From Rhodococcus sp. P1Y (GTDB lineage Bacteria > Actinomycetota > Actinomycetes > Mycobacteriales > Mycobacteriaceae), in NCBI RefSeq assembly GCF_003641205.1, contig NZ_CP032762.1:4588001-4652000 (forward strand): 64,000 nucleotides of DNA, written 5' to 3'. The position numbers and the translations under genes were made by a program. Of the stretch, positions 44,901-53,355 are shown piece after piece; position 1 is the first letter of the stretch, and each line of letters begins with the position of its first letter. The notes under the pieces are model-generated. The model ran no database searches and was not told the DNA's origin. It saw nothing but the letters and a program-made list of their open reading frames with translations.

Positions 44901-47900
44901 TTTGTCACTGACGGTCAACGACTCGGGCAGACCCGAACCGGTGACGCCTGCGTGATCGGCGACCATGTCGGGGATCCACGCCAGGCTGATGCGAGCCGCG
45001 CCGTTCTTGACCTTCGGAAGATCCTGTCCTGCTGCAACTCCGAGGAGCGCCGACATCGATGTCTGTGCATCGTCGGCAGTGACGACGGGTGCGCCTCCGT
45101 CGATGGTCGACGCCGGGACGGTCAAGCGAATGCTGACCTCCTTGCCCGGAGCAAGCGGAACCCTCAGATCGACGTGCTCGGAATCGACCACTGTCAGTGT
45201 GGATCCGGTCTGCGGATGCGAGGCGACGGACTCGGAGGTGACGAGCCAGTCCGCGGGATCACCCAGGCGTGCAACGGGGTTCTGTGTCATCCGCGAAGCC
45301 CAGTTGACGTCGGGGGCGGCGAGGACGATGCCGAGAAGTCCCGGTGCGATCTCGACGTGCCGACGGCTTGCGATCTGCTTGGCTTCGATTCCTTCGGCGA
45401 TCAGCTGATCTGCTGTTGCCTTCTCGAAACGATCGAGCAGTTCGCCGACGGGCTCGTCGACGCGGGTGATGCCTGCGACGGCGACGGTGCCGGGAATGAT
45501 GCATACCTGGTCCGCCGAGTAGCGAGCGTCGTGTGCCTGCCACAGTGAGTCACTCCGCCACCAGCGACGGACGTCGCCGTCGACGACGGGAACGAAGTTG
45601 ACGGGCTTACCCGGCAGTCGGCACAGCGAGGTGAAGAAGGTGATGTCGGCGGGGTGCAGAACGACATCGCCGGCATCGGGGAACTGAGCCACCAAGGAGC
45701 TCAGTGCGGCACGCGGGCGCTCAAGTGTCTCGACATCTGCGAACAAGGTCGGGATCGGACCGCGGTCGACCGGGTGCAGACGTGCCTCGGCGCGCTGCAG
45801 CATCTCGAGGAATCGGGTGCGCCATGTGACGTCGAGCCACACGGATTCGGTCGCCTCGTTCAAGGCGTCGGTGAATCCGCCACCACAATCGAAATCCTTG
45901 CGTACGTCGGTGCCGATGGCGAGATCCAGGTAGCGGGTGAGCCACTGCTGGTACGTCATGTCCGCGACGTCGCCGAAGAAGGGCTTCGCGGTGCCGTCGA
46001 GCGCAGCGATGATCTCGTCGCGGCGTTCCGCTACTGCCTCGGAATCGCCTGCGACCTCGTCGAGTAGGCGTCCACATCGCGATGCCGCATTGTCGATTTC
46101 GTGAATGTCGGCGCCGAGCTGGCTACGGCCTGAGGCCATTCCGCCATTGGCGGTACCTGCGCCGACCCAGTCCGGAGTTCCCGGGGTGTCAACGAGAAGC
46201 TGCTTGACCTCCGGTGCCGTGGTCGCTTCGAGTGTTGCCATCGCAGCGGTTCCGACGAGAATGCCGTCGAGGGGCATCTTCGGGTAGCCGTGCACGGCAG
46301 ACCAGGTACCGGTGAGGTACTCGGCTGCACGCTCGGGAGTACCGATGCCGCCGCCGACGCAGATGACGAGGTTGGGACGAGAACGAAGTTCTGCGTAGGT
46401 GGCCAGCAGCAGATCGTCGAGGTCTTCCCACGAGTGGTGTCCGCCTGCGCGACCACCCTCGATGTGAACGTTGACCTGATAGGACGGAACCTCGTTCGCT
46501 ATCCGGATGACCGCGCGAATCTGCGCGACGGTACCGGGCTTGAACGAGACGTAGCTGATCCCCGCTTCGGTGAGCTCCTCGATGAGTGCAACGGCCTCGT
46601 CGAGTTCGGGGATACCCGCAGTGACGACGACGCCGTCGAATGCGGCACCCGCGGCACGAGCGCGCTGGACCAGACGACGTCCGCCGAGCTGCAACTTCCA
46701 CAGGTACGGATCGAGAAAGAGCGAGTTGAACTGCACAGCGCGGCCCGGCTCGAGCAGTTGGGACAGCTCAGCGACGCGGTCGGTGAAGATGTCCTCGGTG
46801 ACCTGTCCACCGCCGGCGAGCTCGGCCCAGTGACCTGCGTTCGCTGCGGCAGCAACGATCTTCGCATCGACGGTGGTCGGGGTCATTCCCGCAAGCAGGA
46901 TCGGCGAGCGTCCGGTCATCTTGGTGAACGATGTCTCGACGACGACCCGGCCGTCCGGCAACGTGACTGGCTGGGGTGCGAATTCGGACCAGGACGGCTG
47001 AACCTCGGGCGCTGCGCCCGGCGTGAGGAGGTTGCGGTGTCCACCGCGAGTCGACGCCGCGATGATCCCGACGCCCTGGCCGCGGAGGGCGGGGGTGGTC
47101 ATGCGGGTGAGGAGGTCGCCCGGACCCAGGTCGAGGATCCAGTTGGCACCGGCGGCGACGACGCCGTCGATCTCGGTAACCCAGTCGACGGGGTCGACGA
47201 GGATGCGCTGTGCGAGCCTGCGGGCGACATCGACGTCGAGCCCGGTGCGCTGAGCCCAGGATGCGACCAGTTCGACCGCGTCGCTCAGTGCTGGATGGTG
47301 GAAGCCGATCTCGACAGGGAGAATCTCGAATACCGGGGCGAACACAGCTCCGCCGCGCTTCTTGGAGTCACGTTCACGCTCCTCGGAGACGGCGATCTGC
47401 TCGGCGCGTTGCTGAACGCGCGCAAGCTGTGCAGGCGGGCCTGCAAGAACGACGCGGCGACGACCGTTGCGGATGGCGAGCACTGCAGAGCGCTCGGGAG
47501 CACCGTCGATGGCGAGTTCGTCGACGATCGCCTGGAGCCGCTCCGGCTCGACGTTCGAGACCGAGACCATGGGAGCGCGGTCGGCTGCGCCGAGGATTCC
47601 GCGACGACGACCGACGAGTCCGGCTGCGGCACCGATCAACTGCGCAACCGCGAGAAGGTGTGCGTCTTCGCTGCCGTTGCTCTTGACCGACTCGGCGGCA
47701 ATGAGCCCCTGCGAATGTCCGATGACGGTGACGGGAGGAGCTTCCGCGGGGTCGAGGCCCTGCAGCTTGAGGGCGCGCAACGCAGCAACCTGAGTCAGGA
47801 AGACGCCGGGCAGAGAAACCGCTGCGGAGGTGAGTGCCGCCTCGGAGGGGCCGAAAGAGCCGGCGCCGTCGAGATCGTCGGCGAGGTCTTGCTCCAACAT

Positions 47901-48188
47901 CCAGCCGATGGGATCGAAACCGACGGAGCGGACGACAAGGAGCTCGTCGGCGACCGGAGTCAGAATCGCGGCCGACTCGTTGACGAGGTCGGTGAGCTCG
48001 GGCTCGAGTGCGGAATCACGCGCAAGCTCTTCGAGCGAGCTGAGCCATGGCGATCCCTGACCGCCGAACGCCAGTGCGTAAGGCTCGCCGGCCGCGAAGC
48101 GGTCTGCGAGGGTACGAGAACCGCCACCGCTCTTGGGGAATCTTCCCGCGCCCTGTCCGTGTGATGGTGTGCTCTCGTTGATCGTCAA
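38910..48188 (-). CDS. fas: type I fatty acid synthase, single multienzyme chain
   Basis: This protein of about 3092 residues makes the C16-C26 acyl-CoAs that feed mycolic acid synthesis. Domains run in mycobacterial order. Acetyltransferase has GHSQG near 156, enoyl reductase has GMTPTTVDAK near 436, and the MaoC-type dehydratase has SGDHNPIH near 1250. Malonyl/palmitoyl transferase has GHSVGEYNA near 1461. An Ala/Pro/Glu linker near 1770 leads to the carrier domain, with the pantetheine Ser in DLGSELSLG near 1841. Ketoreductase has VITGGSKGSIAA near 2140. Ketosynthase has its Cys in ACATAAVS near 2733 and histidines near 2890 and 2925. TTG 48188, 11 bases after GAGAGG, is taken as start; the frame is open to 48335. 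Confidence 0.97.
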   Translation of the reverse strand: MTINESTPSHGQGAGRFPKSGGGSRTLADRFAAGEPYALAFGGQGSPWLSSLEELARDSALEPELTDLVNESAAILTPVADELLVVRSVGFDPIGWMLEQDLADDLDGAGSFGPSEAALTSAAVSLPGVFLTQVAALRALKLQGLDPAEAPPVTVIGHSQGLIAAESVKSNGSEDAHLLAVAQLIGAAAGLVGRRRGILGAADRAPMVSVSNVEPERLQAIVDELAIDGAPERSAVLAIRNGRRRVVLAGPPAQLARVQQRAEQIAVSEERERDSKKRGGAVFAPVFEILPVEIGFHHPALSDAVELVASWAQRTGLDVDVARRLAQRILVDPVDWVTEIDGVVAAGANWILDLGPGDLLTRMTTPALRGQGVGIIAASTRGGHRNLLTPGAAPEVQPSWSEFAPQPVTLPDGRVVVETSFTKMTGRSPILLAGMTPTTVDAKIVAAAANAGHWAELAGGGQVTEDIFTDRVAELSQLLEPGRAVQFNSLFLDPYLWKLQLGGRRLVQRARAAGAAFDGVVVTAGIPELDEAVALIEELTEAGISYVSFKPGTVAQIRAVIRIANEVPSYQVNVHIEGGRAGGHHSWEDLDDLLLATYAELRSRPNLVICVGGGIGTPERAAEYLTGTWSAVHGYPKMPLDGILVGTAAMATLEATTAPEVKQLLVDTPGTPDWVGAGTANGGMASGRSQLGADIHEIDNAASRCGRLLDEVAGDSEAVAERRDEIIAALDGTAKPFFGDVADMTYQQWLTRYLDLAIGTDVRKDFDCGGGFTDALNEATESVWLDVTWRTRFLEMLQRAEARLHPVDRGPIPTLFADVETLERPRAALSSLVAQFPDAGDVVLHPADITFFTSLCRLPGKPVNFVPVVDGDVRRWWRSDSLWQAHDARYSADQVCIIPGTVAVAGITRVDEPVGELLDRFEKATADQLIAEGIEAKQIASRRHVEIAPGLLGIVLAAPDVNWASRMTQNPVARLGDPADWLVTSESVASHPQTGSTLTVVDSEHVDLRVPLAPGKEVSIRLTVPASTIDGGAPVVTADDAQTSMSALLGVAAGQDLPKVKNGAARISLAWIPDMVADHAGVTGSGLPESLTVSDKAVPDVLVGACWPAVFAVLGSARTDSGLDVIEGMLDLVHLDHSVNLVGELPTDPSILVVKAEAGEVLDTDLGRVVEVTVEIGAALGEGTEAPSIATLVERFAIRGRTGKGELVDPARAGGSVSADAKDTPRRRRRQATIVAPRNMAAFAQVSGDHNPIHTSDSAALLAGLGSPIVHGMWLSAAAQQTVTAVDFEDTKTPPRRLTAWTARFLGMVRPGAEIDVRVDRTGFDQGAELIEVGCRVDGELVMVATARTAAPKTVYAFPGQGIQRQGMGLDARSRSKAAREVWERADKHTRSALGFSILAVVRDNPTTLKARGVTHKHPDGVLHLTQFTQVAMAVLGVAQVAELRESGVFVENSILAGHSVGEYNALAAVAGVLPLEAVLEVVFQRGSAMHALVPRDAAGRSNYRMAAIRPSQIGLADEDVQSFVAGVAEESGEFLEIVNLNLRGSQYAIAGTVDGLGELEKKIAIRRAEFGGKAAYIMVPGIDVPFHSTVLRGGVDDFRTRLEALLPEDLDPEILLGRYVPNLVPKPFSLEREFIQEIADLVPSEPLDGVLADFDSWAARPHDLCRVVLTELLAWQFASPVRWIETQDLLFADEADGGLGVERFVEIGLSATPTVANLASQTLKLPGRFGLPVEVLNVEREAAIVYGTDTDPAPAEEEESAPVAETAAAPAAAAPAAAPAAAPSGGPRPDDIAFSAADATKILIGLWTKLQLDQIGPADTIEALCDGVSSRRNQLLVDLGSELSLGAIDGAADADMGALSGTVNKLARTYKPFGPVLSDSINDHLRKVFGPSGRRPASIADRVKKTWELGDGWANHVTAEVALGTRDGVSVRGGALGGLADGALADGAAVDNVIDSAVAAVAARRGVAVSLPQTGGGGGGTVDAAALGEFTEHITGRDGVLASAARLVLEQLGLADAPNALAVENPDAALVDLVAAELGSDWPRLVAPAFDARRAVLIDDRWATAREDLARLWLGTAGDLAVESFAGAGNAVAAQAQWWKSKAAAEGKAVLADTFGRIAAIALDSDEKGEWSDEVAVITGGSKGSIAASVAAKLLGGGATVFVTTSRLDEERLGFYRSLYRENARAGASLWVVPANIASYSDVDALIEWIGSDQVDNAGGAKTLVKAGITPTLLFPFAAPRVVGEMSDAGGRAEMEMRVLLWSVERLIAGLSKIGYDNDVDTHLHVVLPGSPNRGMFGGDGAYGESKAALDAIAAKWGSEKNWAERVTIAHAHIGWVRGTGLMGGNDPIVEAVEAEGVRTWSTDEMATELLKLSDAKAQRQAAEAPLLADLTGGLANTKLNLVELAREAAAAAADKVVEEADSAVIAALPAPPRLAATTAPAWPKLDVDPKDLIVIVGAGELGPYGSARTRFEMEVDEQLSAAGVLELAWNTGLIAWENDPKPGWYDIESGDFVPEEEIADKYHDIVVEKCGIRTYADDGAMVGNSAPLMTSIFLDNDLTFVVGTEIDARSFAAADPEHTLITPVPDSSDWQVTRKAGTEIRVPRKMKLTRTVGGQIPTGFDPTKWGISPDMASSIDRVALWNIVTTVDAFISSGFNPSELMRWVHPTLVANTQGTGMGGMESMRSLYIDTLLGDARANDILQEALPNVVAAHVVQSYIGSYGAMVHPVAACATAAVSVEEGVDKIKLGKAQLVVAGGFDDLSTEGIIGFGDMSATADSAAMSAKGISDRRFSRANDRRRGGFVESQGGGTILLARGDLALEMGLPVLGVVAYAQSFGDGVHTSIPAPGLGALSAGRGGKDSTFALSLNALGVSADEIAVISKHDTSTAANDPNEAELHTRLAKAIGRTDGAPLFVVSQKSLTGHSKGGAAAFQLIGLCQVLTNGVIPPNRSLDCVDDKMTSYEHLVWAREPLRFGDSVPLKAGLLTSLGFGHVSGLIAVVHPQAFVEAVPVAQREEYVAKANARRIAGQRRLISAMVGGDALYERPDDRRLGHDGTPAKASRELEADVLLNEAARLGDDDVYRSGLPGCK

Positions 48189-48342
48189 GTGCTTGTGTTC
48201 CTCTCGTGAGCAACCCCAGGGGGGTCCGAAGTTGCTTTCGTCTGTGGCGGCCGCATGGCGCCGAGGGGGCGAAATCGAGGAGCGAACGCTGACCGGCAGC
48301 GCGGTGGCTCTATCCGCGTGCAACCAGGTTGACACAAAATCA

Positions 48343-48356
48343 TGAGGAAAACCTCA
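48343..48356. promoter_or_regulatory. inverted repeat IR-1 upstream of fas
   Basis: TGAGG-AAAA-CCTCA, about 155 bp before the fas start. The same arms recur at 48482-48497, so this is probably a binding site of the regulator that controls fas. Confidence 0.65.
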
Positions 48357-48481
48357 CGTTTCGTTTGACGTCCAAGTGCTACCCGCCAGTAAGCACCTGA
48401 ACTGCGGATTTCGTACCGGTCGCCGAACTGGTGAGTAACAAACGTCGCTGCAGGCAGCGCGCCGATCGACGAGCGAAAAAC

Positions 48482-48497
48482 ATGAGGAAATCCTCAT
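48482..48497. promoter_or_regulatory. inverted repeat IR-2 upstream of fas
   Basis: ATGAGGA-AA-TCCTCAT is a perfect 7-bp inverted repeat, 139 bp from IR-1, in the divergent region shared with the gene at 48609. A further GTGAGG half site follows at about 48521. Confidence 0.65.
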
Positions 48498-48608
48498 ATC
48501 AATCGTTATCATTCCGTTATGTGAGGCTGAACACACGGGCGCCGATCCGAAGAATTGTCGGACAGGCGAGGTAACTTCCCCGGCACGCAAACCAACAGGG
48601 GGGTTTTC

Positions 48609-49358
48609 ATGTATTCGCCAGTTACACATATCCATTCACATCGCGTTGCCGACAGTCCTGCCGCTCAGGAGGCTGCGACCGAACATCAGGGGGAGGTCGT
48701 TGCCCTCGTCGCGATCATCGAGAAAACCTTGTCCAAAGAAGCGTCGCCGTTTTGGTTCCCCGGTTGGCAGGGCGAAATAGAAGCAGCTCTGCTCGACTCC
48801 GTGTTCGCGGCACGTGCGACCTACGGAGGCGAAGGCAATGGAGTCCGTCGCGTCATTTCGCGATGGCGCGAGCACCGAGGCGACGGCCCGCTCGACGACC
48901 TGTCCGTTCTCGCGTCGTTCGTAGAAGCACCGCACGTGCTGGAGGAGTTGCTCGGCAACCGTCAGCGCGTTGCCGGAAACTCCACGACCAAGGCCGAGGC
49001 GGCCGCGAAGGCCGCAGCAGCCTTGACCGAGGTCGGGGTGGTTCGGTCGGAAGACCTCGCCGATGCCGACGAAGACTCACATCGGTACCTTGCGCAGGCG
49101 AGGGCCTTCACGTCGATCACGGGCGTCGGATACAAGACTTGGCGAAGTCTTGTGTATCTCGCAGGCGGTCGGGATTCCGAGGATTCACTGCTGGTGCAGT
49201 TCGTGTCGAACGCTATCGGCGAGCAGGTCGACGAATGCGGAATGCTGGAGTTGATGCACTGCGCAGCCGAGGAACTAGGCACCGATTCACCGACGCTCCA
49301 GCACGCTTTGTGGCGTGAACTGCGCCGACCGAATACAACGAAAGCGACTGCCGTCTAA
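48609..49358 (+). CDS. conserved hypothetical protein with HhH-like segment
   Basis: This 249-residue soluble protein starts at ATG 48609, after a GGGGGG ribosome site. The C-terminal part contains FTSITGVGYKTWRSLVYLAG, resembling a helix-hairpin-helix turn as in DNA-binding or glycosylase folds. There is no signal peptide or membrane helix. It is divergent from fas and shares its operator region, so it may respond to the same regulator. Its stop overlaps that of the convergent TetR gene. The function is unknown. Confidence 0.75.
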   Translation: MYSPVTHIHSHRVADSPAAQEAATEHQGEVVALVAIIEKTLSKEASPFWFPGWQGEIEAALLDSVFAARATYGGEGNGVRRVISRWREHRGDGPLDDLSVLASFVEAPHVLEELLGNRQRVAGNSTTKAEAAAKAAAALTEVGVVRSEDLADADEDSHRYLAQARAFTSITGVGYKTWRSLVYLAGGRDSEDSLLVQFVSNAIGEQVDECGMLELMHCAAEELGTDSPTLQHALWRELRRPNTTKATAV

Positions 49359-50113
49359 GAACTTTCGATCAGCGCGGCTACACCGTCGAGAATCCGCTCG
49401 ACACCGAACTCGTACTCGTGCACGGGATCGCTCGCAGCGTCGTAATGCGTCGCTGCGGCGGTCCCGACGCGGGACGACACGGAATACCGTTCGGGCGTCA
49501 TGACCGATTCCAGAACCGGAGCGGTCGCGTCCCACCACTGTTGATCCGTCATTCCAGAATGCTCTCGAACCCGATCGACCTGAGCGAGTGCACGGGCACT
49601 GCCCGCCACATGGTTGAGCACCAGCGTCAGCACCGAGTCCATCTGAACATCGGTGAGCCCGATACCGTCGAGCACGCGGAGTTCGGCTTCGTATTTGTCG
49701 CTGACGTTCGGGCCCAACACCGCTCGGCCACCCTGCGCGTCGAGCATCCATCGATGTCGACGGAGCAGATGCCAGTTTCGCTCGGCGACGAACAGTAGAC
49801 CATCGCGCCACCCGCCTGAGGATCTCGGCTCGTCCACCGTCGCGTACAGGCCTTTCAGCGCTCGATCGATCATCAAATCCACCAGATCGTCCCGCCCTGG
49901 AACATGGGTGTAGAGCGACATCGTCCCGGCGCCCAGTCGATCGGCGATTCGCCGCATGGATACCGCATCGAGGCTTTCGGAATCGGCGATCACAATCGCG
50001 GCGTCGACTATCGCGTCGATCGTCAACCCTGACCGGCTGACTTTCTCGTTCACTCGCCACAGCAGCCCGAGCGTTCTCGCTGGATCGAAACCCGATTCTT
50101 CCTTACGCGCCAC
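49355..50113 (-). CDS. TetR-family regulator with TetR_C_1-like ligand domain
   Basis: This regulator has about 252 residues from GTG 50113; the frame is open to 50200. The helix-turn-helix is IVDAAIVIADSES, then VSMRRIADRLGAGTMSLYTHV (about 35-75), with the Tyr-Thr-His pattern of the tetracycline-repressor-like subgroup. The long C-terminal domain (GWRDGLLFVAERNWHLLRRH) matches TetR_C_1. Ligand and target are unknown. It converges on the hypothetical gene with overlapping stop codons. Confidence 0.88.
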   Translation of the reverse strand: MARKEESGFDPARTLGLLWRVNEKVSRSGLTIDAIVDAAIVIADSESLDAVSMRRIADRLGAGTMSLYTHVPGRDDLVDLMIDRALKGLYATVDEPRSSGGWRDGLLFVAERNWHLLRRHRWMLDAQGGRAVLGPNVSDKYEAELRVLDGIGLTDVQMDSVLTLVLNHVAGSARALAQVDRVREHSGMTDQQWWDATAPVLESVMTPERYSVSSRVGTAAATHYDAASDPVHEYEFGVERILDGVAALIESS

Positions 50114-50248
50114 ACGACGAACAGTACGCTGTACGCCCGAGCACGCCCATCGCTCGAACGGTCCATCCATACGATCAGATGGCGTCGAGGTCACATCCAA
50201 GCGGATTCGAGTACCGGATCGGCAGCGTTGTAGACTTGCCGAGCACTC

Positions 50249-50330
<82 letters not shown>

Positions 50331-50395
50331 CAAAATCCCATGACTCCCGTCTCCCTAACTACCAGAGGTAGTAGAGGCTCGGGTACCGTCGTGGT

Positions 50396-50782
50396 GTGGC
50401 AAAATCCCGCTCTCACCATCGTCCAGCGCTCATTGCGCTGGTACTCGTGTCGGCGGTGGCGTGTCTTGCCCTCGGCTGGTGGCAGTGGGAACGATTCGAA
50501 TCCGTCGGCGGAAACGGACAGAATTTGGGCTACGCCTTCCAATGGCCGCTGTTCGCGGTTTTCGTGATCTACGCGTATCGCAGGTTCGTACAGCTCGAGG
50601 ACGACGCCGAATCGGCCGAGAACGACGAACACCCGACCGACGACATCGCGCGTGAAATTCCCGCCGATCTTCTGCCTGCGCGGCCGACCTACGTGGACGA
50701 CGATCTCGACGACGTCGAGGCCCGCCAACTTCTCGAGTACAACAGCTATCTCGCCGAGCTCGACCGCTCCCGAGAACGATGA
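50396..50782 (+). CDS. small two-helix membrane protein (LprD-like)
   Basis: This 128-residue protein begins with GTG. It has an N-terminal hydrophobic helix followed by GWWQWERFES, then QNLGYAFQWPLFAVFVIYAYR and an acidic tail with LLEYNSYLAELD. This pattern matches the protein next to the DUF3817 gene in mycobacteria (Rv1343c, lprD), although no lipobox cysteine is obvious here. It is 16 bp upstream of the DUF3817 gene and co-transcribed. The function is unknown. Confidence 0.8.
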   Translation: MAKSRSHHRPALIALVLVSAVACLALGWWQWERFESVGGNGQNLGYAFQWPLFAVFVIYAYRRFVQLEDDAESAENDEHPTDDIAREIPADLLPARPTYVDDDLDDVEARQLLEYNSYLAELDRSRER

Positions 50783-50798
50783 CAGGAGCACCACCACA

Positions 50799-51149
50799 GT
50801 GAGTACGGCTGCGGACAAGCCCGTTTCGACCGACCGCCAGAAGAAGATCGCGTCGGCTCTCCTGCGTTACCGAGTGTTGGCCTACGCCACCGGCATCTGG
50901 CTTCTCGTCCTCACCGTCGAGGTCGTCGCGAAATACATTTTCAAAGTGGAGAATCTTCCCAGTTGGATCGCCGTCGTGCACGGCTGGGTCTACCTCGTGT
51001 ACCTCATTCTGACCGTCGACCTGGCCATCAAGGTCCGCTGGCCGGCAGCCCGAACCATCGGCACGCTACTGGCGGGCACCATTCCGTTCCTGTCGTTCTT
51101 CGTCGAGCACTGGCGCACCACCCAGGTCAAGCGCGACTTCGGGGTCTAG
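50799..51149 (+). CDS. DUF3817 integral membrane protein
   Basis: This 116-residue protein has three membrane helices (YRVLAYATGIWLLVLTVEVV, VHGWVYLVYLILTVDLAI, TIGTLLAGTIPFLSFFVEH) and the EHWRT end typical of DUF3817. The start is GTG 50799 with AGGAG ten bases before. It is equivalent to Rv1342c. Its stop codon directly abuts the stop of the convergent lipase gene. Confidence 0.88.
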   Translation: MSTAADKPVSTDRQKKIASALLRYRVLAYATGIWLLVLTVEVVAKYIFKVENLPSWIAVVHGWVYLVYLILTVDLAIKVRWPAARTIGTLLAGTIPFLSFFVEHWRTTQVKRDFGV

Positions 51150-51935
51150 TCAGCAGGTAACGGCCGGGGTGTCGACGCCGGCCAGCGCATTCCGAACGAC
51201 CTGCTGCGCCACGGGGTCGTAGGAAATGCCCGTGTGTTCGACGACGTCAGCCGGGCACAGGTCCTGCAGCACCACGTTCCGGGCCCCCTCACCCCGAAGT
51301 AGGGACGCCTCCCACGGCACCACTTGGTCGTAGCGGGTGACGATAACGGTGTACTCCACCCCTGGGACGGTGTCGGTAGGCGAATTCAGTTGCGCCAGAG
51401 AGTCATCCGCGGGCGGACCTGGAACCGGATAGTTGGGCGGCGACAGCGCGACGATCTTGGACACGCGTTCGACCCCACCCAGAAAGCGGACGTAGTAGCG
51501 CGGAACCACACCGCCCTTGGAGTGACCGACTATCGCCACCTTCGACGCGCCAGTTGCCCCGAGAACATCGTCGACGAAGGTGGACAACTCGGCAGCACTG
51601 TCCGATATCGAACCGAGCCCGCCCACCGGGAGGCCCGCGGGTGCACCGTAATCGAGCGCGAAAACGCAGTAGCCCTCGCTGACCAACTGTGGCCCCAAAG
51701 ACGCCCAATTGTCGTAGGCGTTCTCGAGGAACCCATGCACCAGCACTACCGGTTCGGGATGCGCGTCACTGGGTTCACAGGCGAAGTTGTTCACCCCCGC
51801 CGGCGTGGCGCCCGGGTGCAGGACGGAATAGACCGCCGCTTCCGGGAACGAGGGCTGCGCCGAAGACACTGCTGGCGCAGCACAGGCCGCCGCTCCTACC
51901 AATCCCGCAATCACGGCCGTACGATTCACGACCAC
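51150..51935 (-). CDS. secreted lipase/esterase (lipase class 2)
   Basis: This 261-residue alpha/beta hydrolase has a signal peptide (AGLVGAAACAAPAVSSAQ). The nucleophile is in VGHSKGG, the oxyanion turn in VLVHGFLENAYDNW, an acid candidate in VTRYDQVVP and the histidine in VEHTGISYD. Four cysteines in the mature part suggest disulfides. It probably hydrolyses short esters or triacylglycerol outside the membrane. It stands between rdgB and the DUF3817 gene, which are neighbours in M. tuberculosis. Confidence 0.9.
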   Translation of the reverse strand: MVVNRTAVIAGLVGAAACAAPAVSSAQPSFPEAAVYSVLHPGATPAGVNNFACEPSDAHPEPVVLVHGFLENAYDNWASLGPQLVSEGYCVFALDYGAPAGLPVGGLGSISDSAAELSTFVDDVLGATGASKVAIVGHSKGGVVPRYYVRFLGGVERVSKIVALSPPNYPVPGPPADDSLAQLNSPTDTVPGVEYTVIVTRYDQVVPWEASLLRGEGARNVVLQDLCPADVVEHTGISYDPVAQQVVRNALAGVDTPAVTC

Positions 51936-51942
51936 CAGTGTC

Positions 51943-52554
51943 CTACGACGTCAGCGCTTGCAACGCCGGAATCAACAATCTCAGTGCACGCCCGCGGTGC
52001 GACGCTGCGTCTTTCTCTTCCGGTGTCAGTTCGGCCGCCGAACGCCTGTCTCCTTCGGGCACGAAGACAGGGTCGTACCCGAACCCGTTCTCTCCCAACG
52101 GGCTACGAGCGATCACTCCCCGCCATTCACCACGCACGACGCTCTCGCCCCCGCCAGGGACAGCCAATGCGCAGGCGGACACGAATCCCGCTCCCCTACG
52201 CTCGTCCGGAACGTCGCCGAGTTGAGCAAGCAGGAGCGCGGTGTTGGCGTCGTCCTGACCGTGCACTCCCGACCACCGCGCCGACAGAACTCCCGGCATT
52301 GCGTTCAGCGCGTCCACCTCGAGCCCCGAGTCGTCTGCAACGCAGGCCAATCCCGTGGCGGCCGCCCCGTCGCGTGCCTTCGCCAGTGCGTTCTCTTCGA
52401 AAGTCGCCCCGGTCTCCGGCGCCTCCGGAAACTCGGGCACCTCGTCCAGACCGACCAGTTCGATACCGGATACACCCGCGGCGTCGAGAACGCGTCGTAA
52501 CTCCTTCAGCTTCTTGGCATTACGACTCGCGACGAGGAGCTTGACGTCAGCCAC
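51943..52554 (-). CDS. rdgB: XTP/dITP pyrophosphatase (Ham1/RdgB)
   Basis: This 203-residue housecleaning nucleotide pyrophosphatase removes non-canonical purine triphosphates. The motifs are [24 protein letters not shown] with SARW, and GFGYDPVF. It starts at GTG 52554, overlapping the end of rph by 8 bases, as in the usual rph-rdgB operon. Confidence 0.94.
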   Translation of the reverse strand: MADVKLLVASRNAKKLKELRRVLDAAGVSGIELVGLDEVPEFPEAPETGATFEENALAKARDGAAATGLACVADDSGLEVDALNAMPGVLSARWSGVHGQDDANTALLLAQLGDVPDERRGAGFVSACALAVPGGGESVVRGEWRGVIARSPLGENGFGYDPVFVPEGDRRSAAELTPEEKDAASHRGRALRLLIPALQALTS

Positions 52555-53335
52555 CGAACTTCTTCTTCGACGACTCGGCCGCAGCAGGCTCGGGCAGTAC
52601 ACCGGGATACGGTTCGGCCAGTGCTGCCTTCTGCACCTCGAACAACTGCTCGATGCCCGCGAGCGCGGAGTCGAGCAGCTTGTCCAGGGTGGAACGCGGG
52701 AACGTCGCGCCCTCGCCCGTTCCTTGGATTTCGACGAGGGTCCCGGTGTCGGTGGCGACGACGTTCATGTCGACCTCGGCGCGGGAGTCCTCCTCATAGG
52801 GAAGATCCAGTCGGACGCGGCCGTCGACCACTCCGACGCTGACTGCCGCTATCCCGCACGAGATCGGCTGCGGATCGGCCAGTCGGCCTGCAGCGCGCAG
52901 ATACGTGACGGCGTCGCACAGTGCAACGTAGGCGCCGGTCACTGCGGCGGTACGAGTTCCTCCGTCGGCCTGCAGCACGTCGCAGTCGAGAGCAATGGTG
53001 TTCTCGCCGATAGCGGCGAGATCGATGCACGCGCGAAGCGACCGACCGACCAGGCGAGAGATCTCCTGGGTCCGACCGCCGACTTTGCCCTTGACCGACT
53101 CTCGGCCGCTACGGGTATGCGTGGCGGCGGGCAGCATGGCGTACTCGGCTGTCAGCCAACCGAGGCCCGACCCCTTGCGCCAGCGCGGAACGCCTTCCTC
53201 GACGCTGGCCGTACACATGACCCGGGTGTTGCCGAACTCGACCAGTACCGAACCCGCCGGGTTGCTGGTGAATCCACGCGTGATCTTGATGGTGCGGAGT
53301 TCATCGTCCGCTCGTCCGTCTTCTCGTCTCGACAC
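52547..53335 (-). CDS. rph: ribonuclease PH
   Basis: This 262-residue phosphorolytic 3'-exonuclease trims tRNA 3' ends. It shows [46 protein letters not shown] and [14 protein letters not shown], the phosphate- and RNA-binding parts of the family. It starts at GTG 53335, 20 bp after the metallo-hydrolase gene. Confidence 0.96.
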   Translation of the reverse strand: MSRREDGRADDELRTIKITRGFTSNPAGSVLVEFGNTRVMCTASVEEGVPRWRKGSGLGWLTAEYAMLPAATHTRSGRESVKGKVGGRTQEISRLVGRSLRACIDLAAIGENTIALDCDVLQADGGTRTAAVTGAYVALCDAVTYLRAAGRLADPQPISCGIAAVSVGVVDGRVRLDLPYEEDSRAEVDMNVVATDTGTLVEIQGTGEGATFPRSTLDKLLDSALAGIEQLFEVQKAALAEPYPGVLPEPAAAESSKKKFGG

Positions 53336-53355
53336 GGTTTCACCTTAGTGGCTGC

